Source: Bacteroidetes bacterium RIFCSPLOWO2_12_FULL_37_12 | Lineage (GTDB): Bacteria > Bacteroidota > Bacteroidia > 2-12-FULL-37-12 | Assembly (NCBI GenBank): GCA_001769655.1 | Contig: MEPC01000020.1 | Span: forward strand, 1 to 64,000 | DNA: 64,000 nt | Reading direction: 5' to 3' | In this document: positions 16,855 through 25,666 of the stretch, one piece after another | How the letters are laid out: every line of letters starts with the position of its first letter | Position numbering within the stretch: the first letter of the stretch is position 1 | Notes under the pieces: generated by a model | Databases searched by the model: none | What the model saw: the letters and a program-made list of their open reading frames with translations, nothing else | What the model was told of the DNA's origin: nothing | Translations under genes and position numbers: made by a program

Positions 16855-19854
16855 TTATTGTCCCTGTTTCATCAATTTATTCTTAGTAGTTTCCAACAAC
16901 AACGGTGTGGCAATAAAGAGGGAGGAATACGTTCCAAAGACAACGCCTATGATAAGCGCAAAGCTGAATCCCTTCAAGACCTCACCACCCATTAAATAAA
17001 GAATTACTACTACAATCAAAGTTGTTAATGCTGTGTTAATGGTTCTGCTGAATGTACGATTTACCGCTTCATTTATCGTATCGGCGAGATTTGCACGCGG
17101 ATGTTCCTGAAGATGTTCCCTGATCCGGTCAAAGATGATAACCGTGTCATTAATGGAATACCCGATTACGGTTAAAACGGCGGCTACAAATGCCTGGTCC
17201 ACTTCGTAAAAAGTACCAAAGAGTCCTACAATGCCAAAACAGGCAAATACCATTAATACATCATGGAAAAGTGCGATCGTTGCCCCAAAACCAAACTGCC
17301 ATTTATGAAAACGAATCAGAATATAAATGAAAATTACCAATAAAGAAAGTACGGTGGCATATTTAGAACTGGAAGAAATATCATCTGCAATAGTGGAACC
17401 CACTTTCTGGGTTTCCAGAATTTGAGGATTAAACCCGGCGTATTGCCCCAAGCCATTCATCAGAGCTGTCTCCACTTTTTTATCTGCTGATTCCGAGTTA
17501 TCATCCACAAGATAGGTCGTAATTATTTTTAATTGTTTGTTATTGTTATAGGTTTTTACTTCACAGCCGGTACCCTGAAACGCCGCTCTCAACGGTTGAC
17601 GAATTTCAGCCGCAGAAACATCTTTATCAAAAGCAACCAGATAAGATCTTCCACCCAGAAAATCAACTCCGGATTTTAATCCACCTTCCATCCAAACGGC
17701 AGTCAGACCAAACAGAATTAATGAGCCGGAAAAGATGTATGCCCATTTTCTTTTTCCAATCACATCAAATTTTGTGTTTAACATCAAATTTTTTGAAATA
17801 AATGTATCAAATTGCAAAATTTTATTATTTTCAAATTTCAAAAACCATTCAATAAAAAACCGGGAAACGAAAATAGCTGTAAAAAGTGAAGTGAGAATTC
17901 CTATCATCAATGTAACGGCAAAACCTTTGATTGGTCCTGAGCCGGTTGCATACAAAATAATTCCGATTAAAAAGGTAGTAGCGTTTCCGTCAATAATGGC
18001 TGAATACGCTCTTGAAAAGCCATCCCGTACCGAGCTTGCCATGTTTTTCCCATGTCGCATTTCTTCGCGGATACGTTCATAAATGATAACGTTTGCGTCC
18101 ACAGCCATCCCAAGAGTCAAAACGATTCCTGCAATACCCGGAAGTGTGAGCGCGGCGCCAAATTGAGAAAGAACTCCCAGAATCATAAAAACGTTTAGCA
18201 GTAATGAAAAATCAGCAAACCCACCTGATATATTATAATATAGGATCATATAAATAATGATCAGGAAAAATGCTAAAAGAAATGACCATAACCCAGCGCT
18301 GATGGATTCAGAACCAAGTGTAGGACCTACCACTGCTTCTTCGATGATATGAGTAGGAGCCGGGAGTTTACCGGCTTTAAGCACGTTGGCAAGGTCTTGT
18401 GCCTCCTCAATCGTGAAATTACCGGAGATTTGAGACCTTCCGTTAGGTATAGGTGACTGAACACGGGGAGCTGAATAGATATAGCCATCTAAAATAATAG
18501 CAATTTTTCTTCCCACATTGTCTTCGGTAAGACGCTTCCATTTTTTTGCACCCACTTTATTCATCTGCATGGATACAATGGGTTTAGCGGCATCAATGTC
18601 CTGGGTGGCATCGGTTATGACTTCTCCGGTAAGCGGCGCTTTTTTCTCACGGGTGGTTTTAAGAAAATGGATATTCAGAAATTCCGCTTTGTTGGTTCCT
18701 TCCACCGGCTTCACCTCGTATGCAAACTTCATATTAGGAGGAAATATATTTTTGGCATCGTCACCGGTTAGCATTTTATTCAACTTAGCCGTATCATTTA
18801 CCGCTACAAAACTTCCGTTTTCAGTGACACCCAACACCATAAACAAAGGATTGTTTTTCGACTGAGTTAACGAGTCGGTAGCGGTGGTATCTTTCACTGT
18901 ATCGGATGACTGTGATAGTTGTTTTTCAAAATTTTTAAGCCCTGCGGAATCTTTTTCTGCTTTGGAAATAGTATCTTTTTGGTTACTAACACTCAAGTCC
19001 TTTTCGGTAGTATCTTTTTTAACCAAGGAATTGAATAACGTGTCTTCCGTTGTTTTTTCCGTCAATTTATTTTTCTCGGCGATGGATGTATTTAATTGCT
19101 TTAATACAGGCACGAACTCTTTTGGCTCCCACACTTCAAAAAATTCCAATTTGGCAGTTCCCTGTAAAAGTTTTCTAACCCGTTCAGGATTATCAACGCC
19201 GGGCAATTCAATATAAATCCGGCTGGTGCCCTCAATTTTCTGAATGTTCGGTTGAGAAACGCCAAATTTATCTATACGGGTTTTGATAACTTCAAAAGCA
19301 ATGTCTATGGAACTTTGGATTTCTTTCATAAGGTACTTTATTACCTGAGCATTTGTGGAATTATAATTTATGTATTCTTTGTTGGAAGCATTCTGAAAAA
19401 TGATGCTCAGACGCGCCTGGGGGTCTAATTGCTCAAAACTTTTTTCGAAAAGCACTAAGTAATCTTCTGTGCTGTTTTTCTGGGCATTCAACGCTTCGGT
19501 TAACGCTTTTTGAAAGGTGGGGTCCGGGTTGTTGCCCGAGAGGATTTTAAGTAATTCTACGGTGGACACTTCTAACATTACACTCATGCCGCCCTGAAGG
19601 TCCAACCCAAGATTTAATTCTGTTTCCTTCACTTCCTTATAGGTAAATTCCATACCAACCAGGTTAAAAACCGGTTTTTTCCAAACGGAGTCAAGGTATG
19701 CCTGTTTTTTGGAATTATCAATAACGCCATTTACAGTGGCGTGCTCATTTGCATCTTTAACCACTCCGCGGGAAACAAATGTAAATGAAAGGTAGTACGC
19801 GCTCATAAGTATAAGGATGAGCGAAACGACAATGACGGTGGTTTTATTTTGCAT
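16855..19854 (-). CDS. secDF: protein translocase subunit SecDF (fused)
   Basis: The 999-residue membrane protein joins SecD and SecF, the proton-driven Sec accessory that pulls exported proteins out on the far side of the membrane. SecD features: an N-terminal TM, GLDLQGGMSVMLEV at about 80-93, a large periplasmic domain with an inserted Ser/Thr/Lys-rich stretch (about 245-330), a P1-like part and the TM block with GIAGIVLTLGMAVDANVIIYERIREE. SecF begins at about 700 (GVDFLGG, VIGYSINDTVIIFDRIRE). Fusion is usual in Bacteroidota. It has its own promoter facing nuoA. Export through Sec precedes T9SS, which the neighbouring cargo genes need. Confidence 0.95.
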   Translation of the reverse strand: MQNKTTVIVVSLILILMSAYYLSFTFVSRGVVKDANEHATVNGVIDNSKKQAYLDSVWKKPVFNLVGMEFTYKEVKETELNLGLDLQGGMSVMLEVSTVELLKILSGNNPDPTFQKALTEALNAQKNSTEDYLVLFEKSFEQLDPQARLSIIFQNASNKEYINYNSTNAQVIKYLMKEIQSSIDIAFEVIKTRIDKFGVSQPNIQKIEGTSRIYIELPGVDNPERVRKLLQGTAKLEFFEVWEPKEFVPVLKQLNTSIAEKNKLTEKTTEDTLFNSLVKKDTTEKDLSVSNQKDTISKAEKDSAGLKNFEKQLSQSSDTVKDTTATDSLTQSKNNPLFMVLGVTENGSFVAVNDTAKLNKMLTGDDAKNIFPPNMKFAYEVKPVEGTNKAEFLNIHFLKTTREKKAPLTGEVITDATQDIDAAKPIVSMQMNKVGAKKWKRLTEDNVGRKIAIILDGYIYSAPRVQSPIPNGRSQISGNFTIEEAQDLANVLKAGKLPAPTHIIEEAVVGPTLGSESISAGLWSFLLAFFLIIIYMILYYNISGGFADFSLLLNVFMILGVLSQFGAALTLPGIAGIVLTLGMAVDANVIIYERIREEMRHGKNMASSVRDGFSRAYSAIIDGNATTFLIGIILYATGSGPIKGFAVTLMIGILTSLFTAIFVSRFFIEWFLKFENNKILQFDTFISKNLMLNTKFDVIGKRKWAYIFSGSLILFGLTAVWMEGGLKSGVDFLGGRSYLVAFDKDVSAAEIRQPLRAAFQGTGCEVKTYNNNKQLKIITTYLVDDNSESADKKVETALMNGLGQYAGFNPQILETQKVGSTIADDISSSSKYATVLSLLVIFIYILIRFHKWQFGFGATIALFHDVLMVFACFGIVGLFGTFYEVDQAFVAAVLTVIGYSINDTVIIFDRIREHLQEHPRANLADTINEAVNRTFSRTINTALTTLIVVVILYLMGGEVLKGFSFALIIGVVFGTYSSLFIATPLLLETTKNKLMKQGQ

Positions 19855-19889
19855 GGCTGGCTGAAGTAAGGGGCTTTTTTAAAAGGTGG

Positions 19890-19919
19890 CAAATTTAGGT
19901 TTTATTTGTCAATTATCAA
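19890..19919 (-). promoter_or_regulatory. Bacteroidota-type promoter of secDF
   Basis: Read on the minus strand: TTG (19919-19917), 19-base spacer, TAAATTTG (19897-19890), an exact fit to TTG-N19-TAnnTTTG. It lies 36 bases upstream of the secDF ATG. Confidence 0.65.
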
Positions 19920-19980
19920 TGTGTTACTTTGGAATGTATGGTTCATTCCTTATTTCCTTTTTTCTTACCCCTTTTTTTCG

Positions 19981-19988
19981 TACCTTTG
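19981..19988 (+). promoter_or_regulatory. -7 element for the nuo cluster
   Basis: TACCTTTG matches TAnnTTTG exactly and lies 25 bases before the nuoA start codon. No TTG is present at the expected upstream distance, so the -33 part is weak. Confidence 0.45.
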
Positions 19989-20013
19989 GGATTTGATATA
20001 AATACATTCCAAT

Positions 20014-20373
20014 ATGCGCGATTCTTACATACCTATTCTGATTCAATTCATCGTGGTAATCGGCTTTGTGGTTGTGACGATGGTGGCAACCCACTTGCTC
20101 GGACCTAAAAGAAACTCCATAAAAAAGCTCAAGAACTTTGAATGTGGAATTGAATCGCAGGGAAATGCAAGGAAACCATTTTCCGTAAAATTTTTTCTGG
20201 TTGCCATCTTATTTGTTTTATTTGATGTGGAAATCATTTTTTTCTATCCCTGGGCAATTAATTTTAAAGAACTTGGCATGAAAGGATTTGTAGAAATGCT
20301 TGTATTTGTAGTTTTTGTGCTATTCGGATTATTTTATGTGATTAAGAAGAAGGCGTTGAAGTGGGATGAGTGA
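20014..20373 (+). CDS. nuoA: NADH-quinone oxidoreductase subunit A
   Basis: A 119-residue membrane subunit of complex I with three TM helices (about 7-27, 64-84, 90-110). It carries the family stretch FECGIESQGNARKPFSVKF and the acidic membrane motif FDVEIIFFYPWA. First gene of the cluster nuoABCDEF, just downstream of a promoter element and divergent from secDF. Quinone is probably menaquinone, given mqnE nearby. Confidence 0.95.
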   Translation: MRDSYIPILIQFIVVIGFVVVTMVATHLLGPKRNSIKKLKNFECGIESQGNARKPFSVKFFLVAILFVLFDVEIIFFYPWAINFKELGMKGFVEMLVFVVFVLFGLFYVIKKKALKWDE

Positions 20374-20500
20374 GGATTTTTGATTTTTAATTGAATGTGT
20401 CTTGGAAACACTTAGTAATTTTTTATTATATGTTATATGTTAATTATTTTTTAATTTAGAATTTTATAATAGAACTGAAAAGTAAAAATTTTCAAATAAG

Positions 20501-21043
20501 ATGAACATCAGCGTCGTAAAATCCCCGGAAGGAATAGAGGGTTCCGGCTTTTTTGCTACCTCTCTTGCAAAAGTAATTGGACTTGCAAGGAAGAACTCCA
20601 TCTGGCCCCTTCCGTTTGCAACTTCCTGTTGTGGAATTGAGTTTATGGCTACTATGGCATCGCATTATGACATGGCGCGATTTGGCGCAGAAAGAAATAG
20701 TTTTTCACCCCGGCAAGCCGATTTACTGATGGTGATGGGAACCATTGCAAAAAAAATGGCAATTCCTCTACGTCAGGTTTACGAACAGATGGCTGAACCC
20801 AAATGGGTAATAGCAGTGGGTGCTTGTGCATCCAGCGGTGGAATTTTTGACACATACAGCGTACTTCAGGGAATTGACGAAATCATACCGGTGGATGTTT
20901 ACGTTCCGGGTTGTCCTCCAAGACCGGAACAAATCCTTGACGGTTTTATGAAAATACAGGAGTTGGTTGGAAAAGAATCGCTGAGAAGGAGAAATTCGGA
21001 GGAATATGCGAAGATTCAGGAGAGGTATCATATTGAGGGGTGA
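20501..21043 (+). CDS. nuoB: NADH-quinone oxidoreductase subunit B
   Basis: The 180-residue subunit holds the terminal iron-sulfur cluster N2 next to the quinone. The four ligands are visible: the tandem C43-C44 in [11 protein letters not shown]109 in GACASSGG and C138 in [10 protein letters not shown]. The 127-base gap before it is A+T-rich without clear promoter elements, so it is probably read from the nuoA promoter. Confidence 0.96.
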   Translation: MNISVVKSPEGIEGSGFFATSLAKVIGLARKNSIWPLPFATSCCGIEFMATMASHYDMARFGAERNSFSPRQADLLMVMGTIAKKMAIPLRQVYEQMAEPKWVIAVGACASSGGIFDTYSVLQGIDEIIPVDVYVPGCPPRPEQILDGFMKIQELVGKESLRRRNSEEYAKIQERYHIEG

Positions 21044-21064
21044 GGGGTAGAAAAAAGTTAAAAG

Positions 21065-21105
21065 TTTTAAGTTAAAAGATATTGGCTTTATTTTTTAACT
21101 TAAAA
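21065..21105. repeat. inverted repeat and heptamer-like leader before nuoC
   Basis: TTTTAAGTTAAAA (21065-21077) and TTTTAACTTAAAA (21093-21105) are inverse copies with a 15-base loop. The bases from here to the nuoC start (21132) can be read as loose 7-bp units of the ACTT/AAGTT type. Confidence 0.5.
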
Positions 21106-21131
21106 GTTAAAACTTTTCACTTATAACTTTC

Positions 21132-21635
21132 ATGCCCGCAATTCCCACCGAAATAATTGAAGAAAAACTAAAAGCCCGTTTTCCGGAGTCAATCCTTCAA
21201 AGTGTAATGCATGACATACATACCTTAGTGGTTGATAAAAATAAAATTCTGGAAATCATAAAATATCTGTACGAAGAAGAAACCCTTGGTTTCCGTTTTC
21301 TTACTACGCTTTGCGGACTGCACTTTCCGAAGCAAACCGGAGCTGAAATAGGAGCGATGTACCAACTTCATAATCTGGAAACAAACACCCGGATTCGCCT
21401 GAAAGCATTTATGCCGGTAGAAAAACCTGAAATTGATTCAGTGACACCGGTTTTTTCTTCCGCCAACTGGCAGGAAAGGGAAACCTACGATTTTTTTGGA
21501 ATTATTTTTAAAGGTCATCCTAATCTAAAAAGAATTTTAAACCTTGACACGATGGAAGTATTTCCATTGCGTAAAGAGTACCCATTGCAGGAAAATACAC
21601 GGAAGGATAAGGATGACAAGTGGTTTGGGAGGTGA
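21132..21635 (+). CDS. nuoC: NADH-quinone oxidoreductase subunit C
   Basis: A 167-residue 30-kDa-type subunit of the peripheral arm. It shows the conserved ending of the family: SANWQERETYDFFGIIFKGHPNLKRIL followed by FPLRKEYPL. It is a separate protein, not fused to NuoD. The spacing to nuoD is 41 bases of A+T-rich sequence. Confidence 0.95.
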   Translation: MPAIPTEIIEEKLKARFPESILQSVMHDIHTLVVDKNKILEIIKYLYEEETLGFRFLTTLCGLHFPKQTGAEIGAMYQLHNLETNTRIRLKAFMPVEKPEIDSVTPVFSSANWQERETYDFFGIIFKGHPNLKRILNLDTMEVFPLRKEYPLQENTRKDKDDKWFGR

Positions 21636-21676
21636 GAGAGTGTAATTTCTAATATTTTAAATTTTCTGATATTTAC

Positions 21677-22870
21677 ATGGAATCCCCAATCGAAACCGAA
21701 AAACCTAAAAATACTACTATCATCAATCTGGGTCCCACTCACCCGGCTACACATGGTATTTTTCAAAATATCATAGAGCTTGATGGAGAAAAGATAGTGC
21801 ACGCAGAACCCACGGTAGGATACATTCACCGGGCATTCGAAAAATTAGCCGAACATCGCCCGTTTTACCAGATTACTCCCATTACAGACCGCTTAAATTA
21901 TTGTTCTGCTCCTATCAATAATATCGGTTGGCATCTTACTGTTGAAAAACTTCTCGGATTAAAAACTCCCAAACGTGTGGACTACATGAGAGTGATAATC
22001 ATGGAACTCGCCAGAATCGCTGACCATATTATTTGTAACAGTATTATCGGCGTAGATACAGGAGCATTCACCGGATTTTTATATGTGTTTCAGTGGAGAG
22101 AGCATATTTATGAAATTTATGAGGAAATATGCGGGGGTCGGCTCACTACCAATATCGGCAGAATTGGTGGTTTTGAGAGGGACTTTACCGAAGTAGCCAT
22201 TCAGAAAATCCATAAATTGTTAAAAGAGTTTCCAAAAACGTTGGATGAATTTGAAAAACTTTTTAACCGGAACCGTATTTTTATGGATAGAACCATTGGA
22301 GCAGGAAGCATCTCAGCCGAACGGGCATTGAATTATGGGTTTACCGGTCCCAATCTTCGAGCCGCAGGCGTTGATTACGATGTGCGCGCCATGAATCCCT
22401 ATTCATCCTATCAGGATTTTAATTTTGAGATTCCTATAGGAACTAACGGCGATTGTTACGATAGGTTTATGGTAAGAAATGAAGAGATGAAACAAAGCTT
22501 GCGAATCATTCAACAGGCAATGGATAATTTGCCGGAAGGTTCTTATCATGTGGATGTACCGGATATTTATTTACCGCCAAAAGAGGAGGTTTACAACAAT
22601 ATGGAAGCGCTGATTTACCATTTTAAAATTATCATGGGCGAAATTCCGGTTCCTGTAGGAGAGGTATATCAATGTGTAGAAGGTGGCAATGGGGAAGTGG
22701 GATATTATTTAATCAGTGACGGGGGGCGCACTCCGTATCGCTTGCATTTTCGAAGACCATGTTTCATCTATTATCAGGCGTATCCGGAAATGGTGAAAGG
22801 CGCTTTATTGTCGGATGCAGTAGTAACGATGAGTAGTATGAATTTGATTGCGGGGGAGATGGATGCGTGA
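21677..22870 (+). CDS. nuoD: NADH-quinone oxidoreductase subunit D
   Basis: The 397-residue 49-kDa-type subunit forms the quinone pocket with NuoB. Conserved parts are LGPTHPATHG near residue 17, GYIHRAFEKLAEHRPFYQ, the YCSAPINN stretch, GAFTGFLYVFQWRE and the C-terminal SMNLIAGEMDA. Length is typical. It is followed by a 180-base spacer made mainly of an 11-bp tandem repeat before nuoE. Confidence 0.96.
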   Translation: MESPIETEKPKNTTIINLGPTHPATHGIFQNIIELDGEKIVHAEPTVGYIHRAFEKLAEHRPFYQITPITDRLNYCSAPINNIGWHLTVEKLLGLKTPKRVDYMRVIIMELARIADHIICNSIIGVDTGAFTGFLYVFQWREHIYEIYEEICGGRLTTNIGRIGGFERDFTEVAIQKIHKLLKEFPKTLDEFEKLFNRNRIFMDRTIGAGSISAERALNYGFTGPNLRAAGVDYDVRAMNPYSSYQDFNFEIPIGTNGDCYDRFMVRNEEMKQSLRIIQQAMDNLPEGSYHVDVPDIYLPPKEEVYNNMEALIYHFKIIMGEIPVPVGEVYQCVEGGNGEVGYYLISDGGRTPYRLHFRRPCFIYYQAYPEMVKGALLSDAVVTMSSMNLIAGEMDA

Positions 22871-22916
22871 GTTAGTCATTAGTAATTGGTCATTGGACAT
22901 TAGGCATTGATCATTA

Positions 22917-23049
22917 AATAGTAATACAAATGGTAAAACAATGGTAAAACAATGGTAATACAATCGTGTTACAACCGTATTACAATTGTATTACAACCGT
23001 ATTACAAAAGTATTACGACCGTATTACAACCGTATTTCAACTGAATAAC
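22917..23049. repeat. 11-bp tandem repeat (about 12 units) ending at the nuoE start
   Basis: Units of the type AACCGTATTAC or AATGGTAAAAC run from 22917 to 23049 with one 1-base slip. Only one base separates the array from the nuoE ATG at 23051, and the nuoE start context ATGGTAAC itself resembles a unit. The 46 bases before it hold another word-like repeat (TCATT, AGTAATTGG, CATTGGACATTAGG). Confidence 0.8.
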
Positions 23050-23050
23050 T

Positions 23051-23551
23051 ATGGTAACAAATCCCCCCATCATTTTTTCTACAGACACAAGTGAATTAGT
23101 AAAAAAAATTATCACCCGTTATCCGGAAGGAAGGCAAAAATCTGCATTGCTTCCGATTTTACATCTCGCTCAAGCAGAGTTTGGCGGATGGCTGAGTGTT
23201 CCCGTCATGGATTATGTGGCTGACATCCTGAATTTAAAACCCATTGAGGTTTATGAAGTGGCATCGTTTTATTCTATGTACAATCTGAAACCGGTTGGCA
23301 ACTATGTGCTTGAAGTTTGCCGGACAGGACCATGCTGTTTGATGGGCGGAGAAGAAATTCTTCAATACATAGAAAAAAAATTAGGAATAAAAGCCGGGGA
23401 GACAACGCAAGACGGTAAGTTCACTATTAAGACCGTTGAATGTCTTGCTTCCTGTGGCACCGCTCCTATGATGCAGGTGGGAGATGATTATCATGAAAAT
23501 CTTACGCATCAGCGGGTGGATGAATTGATAGAAGAATTTAAGAATTGTTGA
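23051..23551 (+). CDS. nuoE: NADH-quinone oxidoreductase subunit E
   Basis: The 166-residue 24-kDa-type subunit binds a [2Fe-2S] cluster. The ligands are C90 and C95 in EVCRTGPCC and C131 and C135 in VECLASCGTAP. It has the helical N-terminal domain ending YSMYNLKPVG. Its 5' leader is the 11-bp tandem repeat, with no Shine-Dalgarno sequence. Its partner nuoF does not follow directly: an MntA/HepT-type pair lies between. Confidence 0.95.
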   Translation: MVTNPPIIFSTDTSELVKKIITRYPEGRQKSALLPILHLAQAEFGGWLSVPVMDYVADILNLKPIEVYEVASFYSMYNLKPVGNYVLEVCRTGPCCLMGGEEILQYIEKKLGIKAGETTQDGKFTIKTVECLASCGTAPMMQVGDDYHENLTHQRVDELIEEFKNC

Positions 23552-23606
23552 ATTGTATCAAAAATCGGGAATGGGAAAAAATTAAAAGTTTCGCATCTGT
23601 TATAAA

Positions 23607-23906
23607 ATGCAGGTAATAGAAAAACATATTTCAGAATTAAAAAAATTATGTAAAAAACATTATGTCGGAGAATTGTATGTATTTGGTTCAGCGGTTACCG
23701 ATAAATTTTCAACTAATAGCGATATTGATTTATTGGTTAGATTCGCAGGTGTAGAATTATTGGAATATTTTGATAATTATATGGATTTTAAAGAATCTAT
23801 AGAAAAATTGTACAAGCGAAAAATTGATTTATTAGAAATTCAAACAATTAAAAACCCCATACTTAAATATTCTATTGATAGAAGCAAACAAAGAATTTAT
23901 GGATGA
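23607..23906 (+). CDS. MntA-like minimal nucleotidyltransferase
   Basis: A 99-residue protein of the MNT family. It has the nucleotidyltransferase motif GS-x10-D-x-D: G27-S28 and D39-I40-D41 in YVFGSAVTDKFSTNSDIDLLV. In characterised MntA/HepT systems the MNT protein is the antitoxin and adds AMP to a tyrosine of the HEPN ribonuclease HepT. The stop overlaps the start of the hepT-like gene by 8 bases, as is usual for the pair. Its place inside the nuo cluster suggests later insertion; its codon use is more A+T-rich than that of the nuo genes. Confidence 0.85.
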   Translation: MQVIEKHISELKKLCKKHYVGELYVFGSAVTDKFSTNSDIDLLVRFAGVELLEYFDNYMDFKESIEKLYKRKIDLLEIQTIKNPILKYSIDRSKQRIYG

Positions 23907-24252
23907 AAGAATTCTAAAATGGCTGTATGATATTCAATATTCCGTTGTTGAAATAGAAGGATTTTTTGAAAATCAACCGAAAGATTTCTTTCTATACAAG
24001 TCAAACTAGCTTTTAAAAAGAGCCGTTGAAAGAAATTTGGAGATAATTGGAGAAGCAGTTAATAGAATTTTACATAAACAACCTGATATTCCAATCAAAA
24101 ACGCAAAAAGTATTGTTGGGTTAAGAAACCAGATTATTCATTCTTACGATAATATATCTGATGAAAATATATGGGCGATTATTAATAAACATATTCCATT
24201 ATTGAAAATTGAAATTAATAAATTGATTGGTAATCCGGATGAGCCAAAATAA
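23899..24252 (+). pseudogene. HepT-like HEPN (DUF86) toxin gene with an in-frame TAG
   Basis: The frame begins MDERILKWLYDI at 23899 and reads through to 24252 as a 117-codon DUF86/HepT-like protein, except for a TAG at 24007-24009 (codon 37). The rest is well conserved: LKRAVERNLEIIGEA and the HEPN nuclease motif R-x4-H-x-Y as R76, H81, Y83 in GLRNQIIHSYD. One base change would restore AAG or CAG at the TAG. So it is either a recent pseudogene, a sequencing error, or a product restarted downstream. With the toxin broken, the intact MNT gene would be an orphan antitoxin. Confidence 0.8.
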
Positions 24253-24279
24253 GTTTTACTAAAAGTTTTATAATAAAAT

Positions 24280-25620
24280 ATGCCAACTAAAATCTTATTA
24301 AAAGACCTCCATCAACCCGGAATTTTTTCCTACGATGGCTATAGAAAAGCCGGTGGATACACGTCGGTAGAGAAAGCATTGAAATCCATGTCGCCCGATA
24401 GTGTCATGGAAGAAGTAAAGACAGCCGGATTGCGCGGCAGAGGCGGCGCTGGTTTTCCTGCAGGGTTGAAATGGAGCTTCCTTGACAGAAAATCGGGTAA
24501 GCCACGTTATTTAATCTGCAACGCAGACGAAAGCGAACCGGGCACTTTCAAAGACCGCTTTCTGATGGAAAAAATCCCCCATTTACTAATAGAAGGAATT
24601 ATCGTTTCCAGTTTCGCCCTTGGAGCTAACGTAGCGTATATTTACGTCAGAGGAGAATTTAAAAAAATCATTAAAATTCTTGAAAATACAATAGAAGAAG
24701 CCCGCACAAATAATCTTGTAGGAAAAAATATTCTCGGAACCGGCTACTCGCTTGAAATTTATGTTCAAACAGGCGCCGGAGCTTATATTTGCGGTGAAGA
24801 AACCGGTTTAATTGAATCGCTGGAAGGAAAGAGAGGTAACCCGAGATTAAAACCACCTTTCCCGGCAGTGGTGGGATTGTATGGATGCCCTACAGTCGTA
24901 AATAACGTAGAAACATTGGCGGCTGTGCCCTGGATTATAAATAACGGAGGTAGTGCTTACGCAGGTATTGGAATTGGGAGAAGCACCGGCACAAAATTGA
25001 TTTCTGCATGCGGTCATATCAATAAACCCGGTGTATATGAAATTGAAATGGGCTTGCCCGTTGAAGAATTTATTTATTCAGATGAATATTGCGGTGGCAT
25101 CCGGAATGAAAAAAAATTAAAGGCGGTAGTAGCAGGTGGCTCATCCGTTCCCATACTTCCTTCCCATCTTATTTTAAAAACAGCAAAGGGCGAACCACGA
25201 TTGATGAGCTATGAATCGTTATCCGATGGCGGATTTGTAAGTGGCACAATGCTGGGTTCCGGCGGGTTTATCGTAATGGATGAAGATACTTGCATTGTCA
25301 GAAACCTCTGGACTTTTACCCGATTCTATCATCACGAATCCTGCGGTCAATGCAGTCCTTGCCGTGAAGGCACCGGCTGGATGGAGAAAATCCTGCATAG
25401 GATTGAGCATGGTCACGGTAAGATGCATGACATTGATTTATTGGTTGATATTTCCAAAAAAATTGAAGGAACCACCATCTGCCCCTTAGGGGACGCGGCG
25501 GCATGGCCCGTTGCCAGCGCCATTCGTCATTTCCGTGATGAATTTGAGTGGCATGTGCTCGAGCCTAAGGAATGTCTGATTAGAAATTATGGAATGGGAA
25601 AAGAGGCGGTTGTGATTTGA
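24280..25620 (+). CDS. nuoF: NADH-quinone oxidoreductase subunit F
   Basis: The 446-residue 51-kDa-type subunit binds NADH and FMN and passes electrons to a [4Fe-4S] cluster. The FMN/NADH stretch GLRGRGGAGFPAGLKW and GAGAYICGEETGLIESLEGKRG are present. The cluster ligands are C355, C358 and C361 in ESCGQCSPCREG and C401 in TTICPLGD. It is the last nuo gene here. nuoG to nuoN do not follow; the next gene is mqnE on the other strand, so the complex must be completed elsewhere in the genome. Confidence 0.96.
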   Translation: MPTKILLKDLHQPGIFSYDGYRKAGGYTSVEKALKSMSPDSVMEEVKTAGLRGRGGAGFPAGLKWSFLDRKSGKPRYLICNADESEPGTFKDRFLMEKIPHLLIEGIIVSSFALGANVAYIYVRGEFKKIIKILENTIEEARTNNLVGKNILGTGYSLEIYVQTGAGAYICGEETGLIESLEGKRGNPRLKPPFPAVVGLYGCPTVVNNVETLAAVPWIINNGGSAYAGIGIGRSTGTKLISACGHINKPGVYEIEMGLPVEEFIYSDEYCGGIRNEKKLKAVVAGGSSVPILPSHLILKTAKGEPRLMSYESLSDGGFVSGTMLGSGGFIVMDEDTCIVRNLWTFTRFYHHESCGQCSPCREGTGWMEKILHRIEHGHGKMHDIDLLVDISKKIEGTTICPLGDAAAWPVASAIRHFRDEFEWHVLEPKECLIRNYGMGKEAVVI

Positions 25621-25654
25621 AATGTAAAGACACGGTGCACCGAATCTTTACATT
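25621..25654. terminator. hairpin between the convergent nuoF and mqnE
   Basis: Perfect 10-base arms AATGTAAAGA (25621-25630) and TCTTTACATT (25645-25654) enclose the palindrome GGTGCACC. It begins right after the nuoF stop and 12 bases before the mqnE stop, so it probably ends both transcripts. The inner GACACGGTGCACCG also occurs in similar form at 58182-58199. Confidence 0.65.
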
Positions 25655-25666
25655 TGCTACCCTCCC

